Shown here: positions 9,114 through 17,841 of the stretch, piece by piece
Numbering within the stretch: the first letter of the stretch is position 1
How the letters are laid out: the number at the start of each line of letters is the position of its first letter
NCBI RefSeq assembly: GCF_003171655.1
Contig: NZ_QFZL01000001.1
Location: 930,001-994,000 of the forward strand
Direction of reading: 5' to 3'
Length of the DNA stretch: 64,000 bases
From: Stakelama portus
GTDB taxonomy: Bacteria; Pseudomonadota; Alphaproteobacteria; Sphingomonadales; Sphingomonadaceae
Notes under the pieces: generated by a model
Databases searched by the model: none
The model's input: the letters and a program-made list of their open reading frames with translations, nothing else
Told to the model about the DNA's origin: nothing
Made by a program: the position numbers and the translations under genes

Positions 9114-9209
9114 GCATTTACCAACGATCCTAACCCGCTGTTGACCAGCGTGCGGCTATGCCGTCGGGCAGCGGATCGAACGCCGGGAGCGCAACGTCCG
9201 TCGGTGGTC

Positions 9210-9223
9210 CCCGCTTCGGCGGG
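9210..9223. terminator. CCCGC-TTCG-GCGGG hairpin downstream of ispE
   Basis: A perfect five-base stem closed by TTCG lies in the 158-base gap between ispE and the enoyl-CoA hydratase-like gene. It could be a terminator without a long T-run, or a remnant of a REP-like palindromic element (the flank GCGCCATCCCCGGTGAC is also C/G-skewed). I see no other structure in this gap. Confidence 0.4.
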
Positions 9224-9271
9224 CGCCATCCCCGGTGACAAGCCGGCCAACATGCGGCACATGCCGCTGCG

Positions 9272-10009
9272 ATGATTCACCTGACACGCGAAGGCCATAT
9301 CGCCCTGTTGACGCTCGACCGGGCGGCTGCGCGCAATGCCATTCCGGTTTCGGGCTGGGACTCGCTCGCCGCCGCCGTGACCGAAATCGCCGCGAGCGAC
9401 GCACGCGCGGTGATCCTGCGTTCCGCCGCACCGGGGATTTTCAGCGCGGGCGCGGATATCGGCGAGTTCGACACGCTGCGCAACGACCCCGATCAGCGAA
9501 CCCGCTTCCGCCGTGCGATGCGCGCGGCGATGGATCCGCTGGCGGCGTTGCCGATGCCGGTAATCGCGGCGATCGATGGGGGATGCTATGGCGCGGCAGT
9601 CGCGCTCGCACTCGCATGCGACTTTCGCATCGGCGGCGGCGCGGCGGAATTCGCAGTGACCCCGGCGAAGCTCGGCATCGGCTATCCGCGCGAGGATGTC
9701 GCCCGGCTTGCGGCCCAGGTGGGGAAGGGGCAGGCTGCCCGGATGCTGTTCACCTGTGAAATCATCGACGCGATCGATGCCGAGAAAATCGGGCTGATCG
9801 AGCTGCGGACCGAAGATGCCATACCGCTCGCCACGGCCTTTGCCGATCGCATTGCCGCCAACGCGCCCGAGGCGGTGCGCCTGCTCAAGCGCACGCTCGG
9901 TGATCCGCGGCAACAGGCGCATGACATGGATTTCGAAGCGAGCTTCGGCGGCACCGAATTTGGCGAGGGGCTGGCGGCATTCCGAGCGCGGCGGCGACCG
10001 AGCTACTGA
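9272..10009 (+). CDS. enoyl-CoA hydratase/isomerase family protein
   Basis: 245 residues of the crotonase fold. The oxyanion-hole segments are visible: SAGADIGEFDTL near residue 57 and AIDGGCYGAAVALALACDFRIG near residue 100, followed by FAVTPAKLGIGYP. The first catalytic Glu position of hydratases (after GGCYGAA) is not obvious; the family includes hydratases, isomerases, dehalogenases and thioesterases, so the reaction is unassigned. The last base of its TGA is the first base of the next gene's ATG, implying coupling with the formylglutamate amidohydrolase-like gene. Confidence 0.85.
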   Translation: MIHLTREGHIALLTLDRAAARNAIPVSGWDSLAAAVTEIAASDARAVILRSAAPGIFSAGADIGEFDTLRNDPDQRTRFRRAMRAAMDPLAALPMPVIAAIDGGCYGAAVALALACDFRIGGGAAEFAVTPAKLGIGYPREDVARLAAQVGKGQAARMLFTCEIIDAIDAEKIGLIELRTEDAIPLATAFADRIAANAPEAVRLLKRTLGDPRQQAHDMDFEASFGGTEFGEGLAAFRARRRPSY

Positions 10010-10746
10010 TGGCGCCCGAAGTCCTTAACGGCCACGACACGGGCCTGCTGGTCATCTGCGATCATGCGTCGTCGCATGTTCCGGACGACATCGATCTCGG
10101 CGTCACTCTGGACCCGGACGATTTGTATCAGATGCATATCGCGGTCGATACGGGCGCCCGGGACGTCGCAAAACGGCTCGCCGAGGGTTTCGATGCACCG
10201 GCGGTGCTCGCCACAGTGTCGCGCCTTGTCATCGACCTGCATCGCGAGCCTGACCATCCCAGGCTGATCCCCACCGAAAGCGACGGTTGGGATATTCCGG
10301 GCAATATCGGTGCCGATCGCGCGGCGCGGATCGCGCGCTTTTACGATCCTTATCACGAAGCAATCGCCGAACGCGTGGCAGCCGATCAGCCCGAACTGAT
10401 CGTTTCGATCCACAGCTTCACGCCCAGGCTGGCGACCAGCGATGCTGCGCGGCCGTGGACGGTCGGCATCCTCTACAATCAGGACGAACGTGCCGCGCGG
10501 ATCGCAATCGACTGGTTGCGCGGGCAAGGGCTGGAGGTGGGCGACAACGAGCCCTATTCGGGCAAGCTGCTCAACGCGACGCTCAATCGCCATGGCGAAG
10601 CGCATGGCATCCCCTATCTGGCCGTCGAAGTCCGGGCGGACGGTATCGCCGATCCCGATGGCGTCCGCCTCTGGGCCGCGCGGATGCAACAAATGATCGG
10701 ATTTGTGCGCAATAGCCTTGCGTCCGAAGGGTCTCCCGCGACATAG
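10009..10746 (+). CDS. N-formylglutamate amidohydrolase family protein
   Basis: 245 residues. The family hydrolyses N-formyl-glutamate (the last step of one histidine degradation route) or related N-acyl amino acids. Motifs are [13 protein letters not shown] near residue 14, [12 protein letters not shown], then [13 protein letters not shown] and [10 protein letters not shown], which carry the likely zinc ligands. The closing [10 protein letters not shown] is also typical. No hut genes are nearby, so a role in histidine catabolism is not supported by context. It overlaps the preceding gene by one base (TGATG) and is followed 11 bases later by ilvD. Confidence 0.85.
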   Translation: MAPEVLNGHDTGLLVICDHASSHVPDDIDLGVTLDPDDLYQMHIAVDTGARDVAKRLAEGFDAPAVLATVSRLVIDLHREPDHPRLIPTESDGWDIPGNIGADRAARIARFYDPYHEAIAERVAADQPELIVSIHSFTPRLATSDAARPWTVGILYNQDERAARIAIDWLRGQGLEVGDNEPYSGKLLNATLNRHGEAHGIPYLAVEVRADGIADPDGVRLWAARMQQMIGFVRNSLASEGSPAT

Positions 10747-10757
10747 GCGTTCGCGCC

Positions 10758-12479
10758 ATGACCAATCGTTTCGATAAAAGCCGGCTTCCGAGCCGCCATG
10801 TAACCGTCGGCCCCGAACGCGCGCCGCACCGCAGCTATTATTATGCGATGGGCCTCGATGAGGCCGATATCGCCAAGCCGTTCGTCGCGCTCGCCAGTGC
10901 GGGCAATGACAGCGCGCCGTGCAACACCACGCTCAACGCCCAGGCCGATGCCGCGCGACAGGGCGTGATCCAGAATGGCGGCACGCCGCGCCGGTTCAAC
11001 ACCATCACCGTCACCGACGGCATCGCGATGGGGCATCAGGGGATGAAATCCTCGCTCGTCAGCCGCGAGATCATCGCCGATTCGGTCGAGCTGAGCGTGC
11101 GCGGCCATTGCTATGACGCGCTGGTCGGCTTTGCCGGGTGCGACAAATCGCTGCCGGGCATGATGATGTCGATGCTGCGGCTCAATATCCCGTCGATCTT
11201 CGTCTATGGCGGGTCGATCCTGCCGGGCCGGTATCAGGACAAGGACGTCACCGTCGTCGACGTGTTCGAAGTGGTGGGCAAATTCGCCGCCGGGACCTGC
11301 CCGATTTCCGAAGTCCATGCGCTCGAAAAGGTCGCATGCCCGGGCCATGGTGCCTGCGGCGGCCAGTTCACTGCCAACACCATGGCGTGCGTGGGCGAGG
11401 CGATTGGCCTGTCGCTGCCCAATTCGAACATGGTGCCCGCGCCCTATTCGACGCGCGAGCAGATCGCGGTTGCGGCGGGGCATCAGGTAATGGAACTGAT
11501 CGAGCGCAATCTGCGCCCGCGCGACATCTGCACGCGCGAAGCCTTTATCAACGCCGCGCGCGTGGTGGCGGCGACCGGCGGATCGACCAATGCGGCGCTG
11601 CACCTGCCGGCAATGGCGAATGAAGCCGGGATCGAATTCGATCTGCACGATGTTGCGGAAGCCTTTAAATCAACGCCTTACATCGCGGACCTCAAACCCG
11701 GCGGCAATTATGTCGCCAAGGATATGTATGAGGCCGGCGGCGTCTATATGCTGATGAAGACGATGCTCGAAGGCGGGTATCTCGACGGCAATTGCCTGAC
11801 CGTCACCGGCAGGACGCTGGGCGAGAATATCGACCAGGTCAGCTGGAACCCCGACCAGAAGGTAATTCACGACATCAGGACGCCGCTGTCGCCGACCGGC
11901 GGCGTGGTCGGCCTGACCGGCAGCCTTGCCCCCGAAGGTGCGATCGTAAAGGTGGCTGGTCTGGCACGGCTTGAGTTCGAAGGGCCGGCGCGGGTGTTCG
12001 ATTGCGAGGAAGATGCGTTCGCCGCAGTCGAAAAGCGCGAGATCAACGAAGGCGAAGTGATCGTGATCCGCTATGAAGGGCCCAAGGGCGGCCCGGGCAT
12101 GCGCGAGATGCTGTCGACCACGGCGGCGCTCTATGGCCTTGGCATGGGCGAAAAGGTCGCGCTGATCACCGACGGTCGTTTTTCGGGCGGGACGCGCGGT
12201 TTCTGTATCGGCCATGTCGGCCCGGAAGCCGCCGAGGGCGGGCCGATCGCACTGGTCGAAAATGGCGACCCGATCCGCATCGATGCCGTGGCCGGGACGA
12301 TCGACCTGCTGGTTGCCGACGATGTCCTCGCGCAACGCCGGGCGGCGTGGAAGCCGCGCGTCAACGACTATCAGTCGGGCGCGCTGTGGCGCTATACCCA
12401 GACGGTCGGTCCTGCCTATAAGGGTGCGGTGACGCATCCTGGAGCCAGCGCCGAAACGCATGTCTACGCGGACATCTGA
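10758..12479 (+). CDS. ilvD: dihydroxy-acid dehydratase
   Basis: 573 residues. It dehydrates 2,3-dihydroxy-isovalerate and 2,3-dihydroxy-3-methylvalerate in valine, leucine and isoleucine synthesis. Visible motifs are [27 protein letters not shown], the Fe-S cysteine regions [15 protein letters not shown] and [16 protein letters not shown], and the C-terminal [20 protein letters not shown]. The three cysteines suggest a bound iron-sulfur cluster. The length is normal for the family. Its last 20 bases overlap the start of the lipoprotein gene, so it probably heads a run with that gene, nnrD/E and the methyltransferase. Confidence 0.96.
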   Translation: MTNRFDKSRLPSRHVTVGPERAPHRSYYYAMGLDEADIAKPFVALASAGNDSAPCNTTLNAQADAARQGVIQNGGTPRRFNTITVTDGIAMGHQGMKSSLVSREIIADSVELSVRGHCYDALVGFAGCDKSLPGMMMSMLRLNIPSIFVYGGSILPGRYQDKDVTVVDVFEVVGKFAAGTCPISEVHALEKVACPGHGACGGQFTANTMACVGEAIGLSLPNSNMVPAPYSTREQIAVAAGHQVMELIERNLRPRDICTREAFINAARVVAATGGSTNAALHLPAMANEAGIEFDLHDVAEAFKSTPYIADLKPGGNYVAKDMYEAGGVYMLMKTMLEGGYLDGNCLTVTGRTLGENIDQVSWNPDQKVIHDIRTPLSPTGGVVGLTGSLAPEGAIVKVAGLARLEFEGPARVFDCEEDAFAAVEKREINEGEVIVIRYEGPKGGPGMREMLSTTAALYGLGMGEKVALITDGRFSGGTRGFCIGHVGPEAAEGGPIALVENGDPIRIDAVAGTIDLLVADDVLAQRRAAWKPRVNDYQSGALWRYTQTVGPAYKGAVTHPGASAETHVYADI

Positions 12480-12873
12480 TCCGGCACGGCTTCTCTGTGT
12501 CGCCTTGTTGCTGCTTGCGGGCTGCGACTCGCAGCTGCGCGACAAGACCGACGAGGTCAGCGAACAGGCCAATCGCGAGGCGATGGCGAAAGCCGAAGGA
12601 AAGATCCTGTGCGCGCCCGATGGCGCCACAGGCTTTTCGCGCGTGTGCACGATCGACCGGACTCCCACCCAGGACGGCCTCTATCTGACGATCCGCCAGC
12701 CAAGTGGCGGTTTCCGCCGCCTGCTTGTTACCAATGACGGACGTGGCGTGATCGCCGCCGACGGGGCGGAGCAAAGCGTGGTAACGCCGATCAGCGACAG
12801 CGAGATCGAAGTCGCCGTGGGGAAAGATCGCTATCGCCTGCCCGCCACCGTGAAACCGATGGCGGCACAATGA
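12460..12873 (+). CDS. small lipoprotein of unknown function
   Basis: 137 residues. The N terminus is a lipoprotein signal peptide with lipobox LLAG-C22. The mature part starts with a polar helix ([20 protein letters not shown]) and continues with a beta-rich domain containing a C-x-x-D...VCTIDRT pair of cysteines. It would be anchored to a membrane by C22. I do not recognise the family. The ATG at 12460 is inside the end of ilvD (20-base overlap) and its stop overlaps the start of nnr, so it is coupled on both sides. Confidence 0.75.
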   Translation: MSTRTSDPARLLCVALLLLAGCDSQLRDKTDEVSEQANREAMAKAEGKILCAPDGATGFSRVCTIDRTPTQDGLYLTIRQPSGGFRRLLVTNDGRGVIAADGAEQSVVTPISDSEIEVAVGKDRYRLPATVKPMAAQ

Positions 12874-14279
12874 TTCCTACGGGTGTCGCTGTCGTCACTG
12901 CCGACGCCATGCGCGCCGCCGAGGAGGCCGTTTTCGCCGGCGGCGTTTCCCAGATCGACCTGATGGAGCGCGCCGGCGCGGCGGTGGCGCGCGAAGCATT
13001 GCGCTTTGCGATGCTCCGGCCGGTGCTGGTGCTCGCGGGGCCGGGCAATAATGGCGGTGACGCCCATGTCGTTGCCCGGCTGCTCGCCGCGGCCGGGCTG
13101 GATGTCGTGGTCGCGGCCTGGGGCGAACCCAAGCCGGGTGTCGCGGCGGAAATGCGTGCGCGCTGGACCGGGCGAACGGTCCCGATCGGGAAGGCCGAAC
13201 CGCGCCCGGTTCTGATTGACGGGCTGCTCGGCATCGGCAAGGCGCGACCCTTTGCGCCCGATCTGGCGGCCCAGCTGAAAAAACTGTGCGACGGAGCCGA
13301 GTTCGTCCTGTCGATCGACATTCCCAGCGGGTTCGATACCGACAGCGGCGATGCGCTGGGATCGCCGCTGCACGCGCATTGCACGGTCGCGCTCGGTGCG
13401 CTCAAACCCGTGCACTGTATCGGCGAAGGGCGCGAAAAGAGCGGCGCTGTGCTCTGTGCGGATATCGGCATTCCGGTCGAATCGGCATGGCGAAGCTTGA
13501 CGCGCCCGAAACTGGCAACGCCGCCGCCGGACGCCAATAAATATACGCGCGGACTTGTCGTCGTGATCGAAGGTGCGATGCCCGGCGCTGCGCGGCTCTG
13601 CGCAAGGGCCTCGATGGCAAGCGGCGCGGGCTATGTTGTCCTGACCGGCAGCGATCCGGGCGAGGGGCCGCCCGACGCGATCGTGCGCCGGCGGATCGGC
13701 TCGCAGCAGGCACTCGCGGCATTGCTCGACGATGATCGTATCGGTGCCGTCGTCTTCGGCCCCGGCCTGGGCCGCGAGGGCGATGCCGCGCGCTGGCTCG
13801 ACACCGTGCTGGCGTGCCGCCATCCGCTCATCCTCGATGGCGACGCGCTGAGCCTGCTCGGCGAATCCGCCGCACGGCGCGTTTCGGATCGTGGCGCGGC
13901 GACCTGGCTTACGCCGCATTCGGGGGAGTTCGAACGCATGTTCGGCGCCGCCGACGAGAGCAAGATTATCCGCACGTTGCACGCCGCCAAAGCCAGCGGT
14001 GCGACGATCCTGCACAAAGGCGCTGATACTGTGATCGCCGTGCCCGATGGACAGGCGATCCTTTCCGCGAACGCTTCGGTCTGGCTGTCGACCGCAGGGA
14101 CGGGCGATGTCCTGGCCGGCATTCTGGCCGCACGCATTGCCGCTGAACCGGCATCGCCGCTGGATGCTGCAGGCGCTGCAGTGTGGCTTCATGGCCGCGC
14201 CGCCCATTATTGCGGACCCGCGCTCCATGCCGACCGCTTGATCGACGCGCTGCCCATCGCCATAGCCGATTGCCTGTGA
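12870..14279 (+). CDS. nnrD: bifunctional NAD(P)H-hydrate epimerase / ADP-dependent NAD(P)H-hydrate dehydratase
   Basis: 469 residues repairing hydrated NADH and NADPH. The N-terminal epimerase (YjeF_N) domain has VLAGPGNNGGDAHVVARLL near residue 50 and LSIDIPSGFDTDSG. The C-terminal ribokinase-like dehydratase domain has VVFGPGLGREGD, LDGDALSLL, TPHSGEFERMFG, LHKGADTVIAVPDG and the ATP-site STAGTGDVLAGILAARI. This is the standard fused arrangement. The ATGA overlap with the lipoprotein stop and the GTGA overlap with the methyltransferase start place it in the middle of a coupled operon. Confidence 0.93.
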   Translation: MIPTGVAVVTADAMRAAEEAVFAGGVSQIDLMERAGAAVAREALRFAMLRPVLVLAGPGNNGGDAHVVARLLAAAGLDVVVAAWGEPKPGVAAEMRARWTGRTVPIGKAEPRPVLIDGLLGIGKARPFAPDLAAQLKKLCDGAEFVLSIDIPSGFDTDSGDALGSPLHAHCTVALGALKPVHCIGEGREKSGAVLCADIGIPVESAWRSLTRPKLATPPPDANKYTRGLVVVIEGAMPGAARLCARASMASGAGYVVLTGSDPGEGPPDAIVRRRIGSQQALAALLDDDRIGAVVFGPGLGREGDAARWLDTVLACRHPLILDGDALSLLGESAARRVSDRGAATWLTPHSGEFERMFGAADESKIIRTLHAAKASGATILHKGADTVIAVPDGQAILSANASVWLSTAGTGDVLAGILAARIAAEPASPLDAAGAAVWLHGRAAHYCGPALHADRLIDALPIAIADCL

Positions 14280-15469
14280 CTCAGGAAATCATCGAATATG
14301 TGGCCTCACGCGGTGACGGCGTGACGCAATCGGGGCGCCATGTCGCGCTGGCGGCGCCGGGGGATCGCGTCAGTGCCGACGGCATTGTGACGCCGGGCCC
14401 GCACCATCGCGAGCCGCCATGCCGCCACTTTCCCGAATGCGGCGGTTGTCAGTTGCAGCATCTCGACGATGCCGCATGGTCCGATTTCATCGTCCAGCGG
14501 ATATCCGGTGCGCTCACCGCGCATGGCATTACCACCGACGTTCGCGCGCCCGCACTATCGCCGCCACGCACGCGCCGCCGGGCGACGCTTCATGCCGAAC
14601 GGCGGGGGCGGCAGGTGCATCTGGGCTTTACGCGTCAGACCAGCCATCATCTGATCGATCTTTCCGAATGCTGGGTGCTCGCGCCCGAATTGTTCGCGCT
14701 GATCGCACCGTTGCGCGGCTTGCTCGCCTCGATGCTCGGACGGTCGCGCGCCGAAGTGCAGCTGACGCTGGTCGATCAGGGTGTCGATGTCTGCGTTTCC
14801 GGCGTGCAGGCGGAGGGGCTGAGCAATGCAGAGGCGCTGACCGGCTTTGCCGGACGGCACCGGCTTGCCCGGCTTTCGATCGACGATGGCTATGGGCCCC
14901 AGCCGCGCTGGGAGCCCGAGCCGGTTACCGTGACGCTGGGCGGAGCGCCCGTGCCGTTCCCGGTCGGGGCCTTTCTGCAGGCGACGGCAGAGGGCGAGGC
15001 CGCGCTGGTTTCCGCCGTGCAGGAAGCGGTGGGCGAAGCGGGCGCGGTGGCCGATCTGTTCGCCGGGCTCGGCACCTTCGCGCTCTCGTTCCCGAACGCC
15101 AAAGTCTATGCCGCCGAAGGCGCGCGCGACGCTTTATTGTCGCTGAAGGGCGGGGCCGGGCGCGCCCAGCGGATGATGCTGGCCGAACATCGCGACTTGT
15201 TCCGCCGCCCGTTGATGGTGGAGGACATCAACCGGTTCGATGCGATCATCCTCGATCCGCCGCGCGCCGGCGCGAAGGACCAGATTGCCGAGCTGGCGAA
15301 GGCAGCCGCACCCGTGATCGCATATGTTTCCTGTAATCCCAGCACCTTCGCGCGCGATGCTGAGATGTTACAGGACGGTGGCTATCGCCTCGAATGGGTA
15401 CAGCCGGTGGGCCAGTTCCGCTGGTCGACGCATGTCGAGGTGGCGGCGAAGTTCGTGCGTCAGGCCTGA
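14276..15469 (+). CDS. 23S rRNA/tRNA (uracil-C5)-methyltransferase, RumA/RlmD-like
   Basis: 397 residues. It transfers a methyl group from SAM to C5 of a uridine. An N-terminal Fe-S site is suggested by PCRHFPECGGCQLQHL and the later C in LSECWVLAP. SAM-binding motifs are FPVGAFLQAT and VADLFAGLGTFALSFP; ILDPPRAGAK and the catalytic Cys in IAYVSCNPSTFARD close the domain. The TRAM domain is short or absent. The frame is open further upstream, but GTG at 14276 overlaps the nnr TGA and gives the usual start (VTQEIIEYVASRGDG). It converges with rsmD and shares its last 10 bases with it. Confidence 0.9.
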   Translation: MTQEIIEYVASRGDGVTQSGRHVALAAPGDRVSADGIVTPGPHHREPPCRHFPECGGCQLQHLDDAAWSDFIVQRISGALTAHGITTDVRAPALSPPRTRRRATLHAERRGRQVHLGFTRQTSHHLIDLSECWVLAPELFALIAPLRGLLASMLGRSRAEVQLTLVDQGVDVCVSGVQAEGLSNAEALTGFAGRHRLARLSIDDGYGPQPRWEPEPVTVTLGGAPVPFPVGAFLQATAEGEAALVSAVQEAVGEAGAVADLFAGLGTFALSFPNAKVYAAEGARDALLSLKGGAGRAQRMMLAEHRDLFRRPLMVEDINRFDAIILDPPRAGAKDQIAELAKAAAPVIAYVSCNPSTFARDAEMLQDGGYRLEWVQPVGQFRWSTHVEVAAKFVRQA

Positions 15470-15996
15470 CGCAACAACGTGATCTTCGCCTTGCCGTGCA
15501 CGCGTTCGGCATCGATATCGAACCCGGCGAGGCTGACCGCCTCGTCGCGTGCGGTTTCGATGCTGATCCATGTGGCGGGTCCGGTCCAGCCAAGCCGCGA
15601 GAGCTTGTCGAGCGCGACCACGCCCGCGCCGCTGCCATAGGGCGGATCCATCAGGATGACGTCGAGCGGCGCAGCGGCCGGGCCGAGCGCCAGCACCGAC
15701 GTCGCCCGGATGTCCGCCCGGATACTCAGTTTTTCGGCATTGGCACGCAACGCATCGAGCGCCGCGCGATCCTGTTCGACGAACAGGCAGGACGCGGCGC
15801 CACGTGACAGCGCCTCGAAACCCAGCGCGCCCGACCCCGCAAAGAAGTCGCCGACCGCGAGCCCTTCGAAATCGCCCAGGCGGCTTGCGAGCATCGAAAA
15901 CAATGCCTCGCGCGTGCGATCGGCGGTCGGCCGTGTCGCCTGACCCTTGGGCGCTATCAGCGGCCTGCCGCGCATCGATCCGGCAATGATCCGCAT
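15460..15996 (-). CDS. rsmD: 16S rRNA (guanine(966)-N2)-methyltransferase RsmD
   Basis: 178 residues. It methylates G966 of 16S rRNA in the 30S subunit. Motifs: MRIIAGSMRGRPL at the start, TRPTADRTREALFSML, the SAM loop VGDFFAGSGALGFEALSRGA near residue 50, and the catalytic ILMDPPYGSG near residue 115. The length is typical. Its ATG overlaps the stop of the pseudouridine synthase gene (ATGA), so two ribosome-modification genes are coupled. A third, the uracil methyltransferase, ends against them. Confidence 0.95.
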   Translation of the reverse strand: MRIIAGSMRGRPLIAPKGQATRPTADRTREALFSMLASRLGDFEGLAVGDFFAGSGALGFEALSRGAASCLFVEQDRAALDALRANAEKLSIRADIRATSVLALGPAAAPLDVILMDPPYGSGAGVVALDKLSRLGWTGPATWISIETARDEAVSLAGFDIDAERVHGKAKITLLRQA

Positions 15997-17201
15997 CAGC
16001 GCCTCGGCCCGCGCGGACGCGGCGGACGCTTGCCGGGCGCTCCGGTGCGCGCTCCGGTACGCGGGCGGGTCGAACGGGGCGTGTCGCCCTGCGGGCCATT
16101 TTCCCCGGTACGCACGGGACGTTTGCCCGGTGCAGGCTTAGGCCCGCGCACCGAGCGCGGCTTGCCCGTGTCCGCCGCCGCGTCGGCGGTGCGGACGGGC
16201 CGGTTGGCAGGCTTGCCCCGCTGCGGCCGATCCTCGACACCTTCGGGGCGCGGACGGCGGCGGTCGTCGGCGCGTGCTGTCGGACGAGCATCCTTTTTGG
16301 CGGGCGCCCCGCCGGATTTTGCAGCAGCGCCGGGGCGTGCCGCCTTGCGTCGCGGATCGGTGTCGGTGCGGCTCGGCTTTGGCGCTTCGGGCGCTTTGGC
16401 TACCGGCGGAACATAGGGTTTATGGGCGAGCTGGAGATTGGACGCCGCCTTGCCGCCACCGGGCGCGTCGAGCGTCTTGCGGAAAAGCACCAGATCATGC
16501 TGTCGCACTTCATCGACGGCGCCGGTCGGCAGATCGGCGAGCAGGAACGGGCCGTATCGCGTGCGGATCAGGCGCGAAACCTGAAGCCCCAGATGTTCCA
16601 GCACCCGGCGAACCTCCCGATTCTTGCCTTCGGTCAGGGTCAGTTCGATCCAGACATTGGCACCGGTCCGGCGCTCCATATTGGCATCGATCGGGCCGTA
16701 TCGGACACCGTCGATCTCGACTCCGTCCATCAGCTCCTCAAGCTGCGCCTGCGTTACGTCGCCATAGGCGCGGGCGCGATAGCTGCGTTCGACACCGCTT
16801 GCGGGCAGCTCGAGCTGGCGCTTGAGACCGCCGTCGGTGGTCATCAGCAACAGCCCCTCGGTGTTGAGGTCGAGTCGACCGACCGGAATGACGCGGGGCA
16901 GGTCGCCGGGCAGCCGGTCGTAAATCGTCGCGCGGCCCTTGGGATCGTTCGCCGCGGTCAGCACGCCCGCTGGCTTGTGAAAGCGGAACAGCCGTGCGGG
17001 AGCGGGCGCCTGAACCGGCTTGCCGTCCACGGTGACGCCACGCAGCGACGTGAGCAGTGTAGCCGGCGTATCGAGCGTAACGCCGTCGATGGCGATACGC
17101 CCTTCGGCGATCATGCGTTCGATCTCACGGCGCGACGCAATTCCGGCACGGGCCAGCAGCTTCGCGATTCGTTGCGCTTCTCGGGGCTTTGATAGGGACA
17201 C
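15996..17201 (-). CDS. rRNA pseudouridine synthase (RsuA/RluB family) with long basic tail
   Basis: 401 residues. An S4 RNA-binding domain (residues 10-60, RIAKLLARAGIASRREIE) precedes the synthase domain with catalytic Asp D111 in VGRLDLNTEGLLL. YGPIDANMERR and LTEGKNREVRRVLEHLG are also family motifs. It isomerises a uridine in rRNA, probably of the large subunit. From about residue 250 to 401 the chain is a low-complexity tail rich in Arg, Lys, Pro, Gly and Ala, ending RPPRPRGPRR, likely disordered and RNA-binding. The start is GTG at 17201 with only a weak ribosome site. The gene is coupled to rsmD. Confidence 0.9.
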   Translation of the reverse strand: MSLSKPREAQRIAKLLARAGIASRREIERMIAEGRIAIDGVTLDTPATLLTSLRGVTVDGKPVQAPAPARLFRFHKPAGVLTAANDPKGRATIYDRLPGDLPRVIPVGRLDLNTEGLLLMTTDGGLKRQLELPASGVERSYRARAYGDVTQAQLEELMDGVEIDGVRYGPIDANMERRTGANVWIELTLTEGKNREVRRVLEHLGLQVSRLIRTRYGPFLLADLPTGAVDEVRQHDLVLFRKTLDAPGGGKAASNLQLAHKPYVPPVAKAPEAPKPSRTDTDPRRKAARPGAAAKSGGAPAKKDARPTARADDRRRPRPEGVEDRPQRGKPANRPVRTADAAADTGKPRSVRGPKPAPGKRPVRTGENGPQGDTPRSTRPRTGARTGAPGKRPPRPRGPRR

Positions 17202-17330
17202 GGGGCGTGCCTATAGCCAGTTTGTCGCCGCCAGCCAAAGCAATGCGAACAGGGCGATCGGTCGCTGACGAAAAAATGATCGAAATCGCGTTCGGTGCGT
17301 TGCGAGAGGGAAAGGGTGGTGCTGCATAAA

Positions 17331-17762
17331 ATGTTGTTCGGAAAGAAGAAGCGTCACCTCGCGCGGCTGCTGGTGGTCGAGGACGAACCGCTGATCGCAT
17401 TCGACACCGAACATTATCTGGGCGACGAGGGATTCGAAGTGGTCGCGACGGTGGATTCGGTCGCGCATGCCGTACGCGTGATCGCGACTGAAGATGTGCT
17501 GCACCTCGTGCTGGTCGATGTGAATCTTGCCGATGGCAGCGGTCTCGACGTCGCGCGCGAAGCGATGGCGCGTGACATTCCGGTGCTGTTCGTCACTGGT
17601 CATTTCCCGGGCGAAGCCGAAGCGCTCGCTTCGGGCTTCCTCGCCAAACCCTATCAGCAGCGCGATCTGTTGCTCGCCATCGAAGCGATCGAGGCGATGG
17701 TCCTGGGCGAAAAGCCCCGCCGCCTGCCGCCGCGTTTCAGCCTGTTCGACCGCGCGGCCTGA
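17331..17762 (+). CDS. single-domain response regulator
   Basis: 143 residues made of one receiver domain and no output domain. The acidic pair is E17-D18 in LLVVEDEPL, the phospho-acceptor is D63 in LVLVDVNLADGSG, the conserved Thr/Ser is in VLFVTGHFPGEA, and the Lys is in FLAKPYQQRDLL. Such stand-alone receivers pass phosphate or act by protein contact. No kinase is adjacent. The ATG at 17331 begins the basic leader MLFGKKKRHLARLL. GTG codons at 17316 or 17319 behind GAGAGGG are possible alternatives, so the first few residues are uncertain. Confidence 0.85.
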   Translation: MLFGKKKRHLARLLVVEDEPLIAFDTEHYLGDEGFEVVATVDSVAHAVRVIATEDVLHLVLVDVNLADGSGLDVAREAMARDIPVLFVTGHFPGEAEALASGFLAKPYQQRDLLLAIEAIEAMVLGEKPRRLPPRFSLFDRAA

Positions 17763-17841
17763 CAGGCTTGCCCCAATCTGCGCTTTGCTTCGCGGCATTT
17801 GGCGTTAGGGTCTGCGCCGGATCGGGGAAGGGGAGCCACGC

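Noticed and set aside
17211-17300. Hydrophobic end (ALFALLWLAATNWL) of a minus-strand frame before the pseudouridine synthase gene
   Set aside because: No start codon with a ribosome site within the hydrophobic part, and the frame is antisense to the response regulator. Likely chance.
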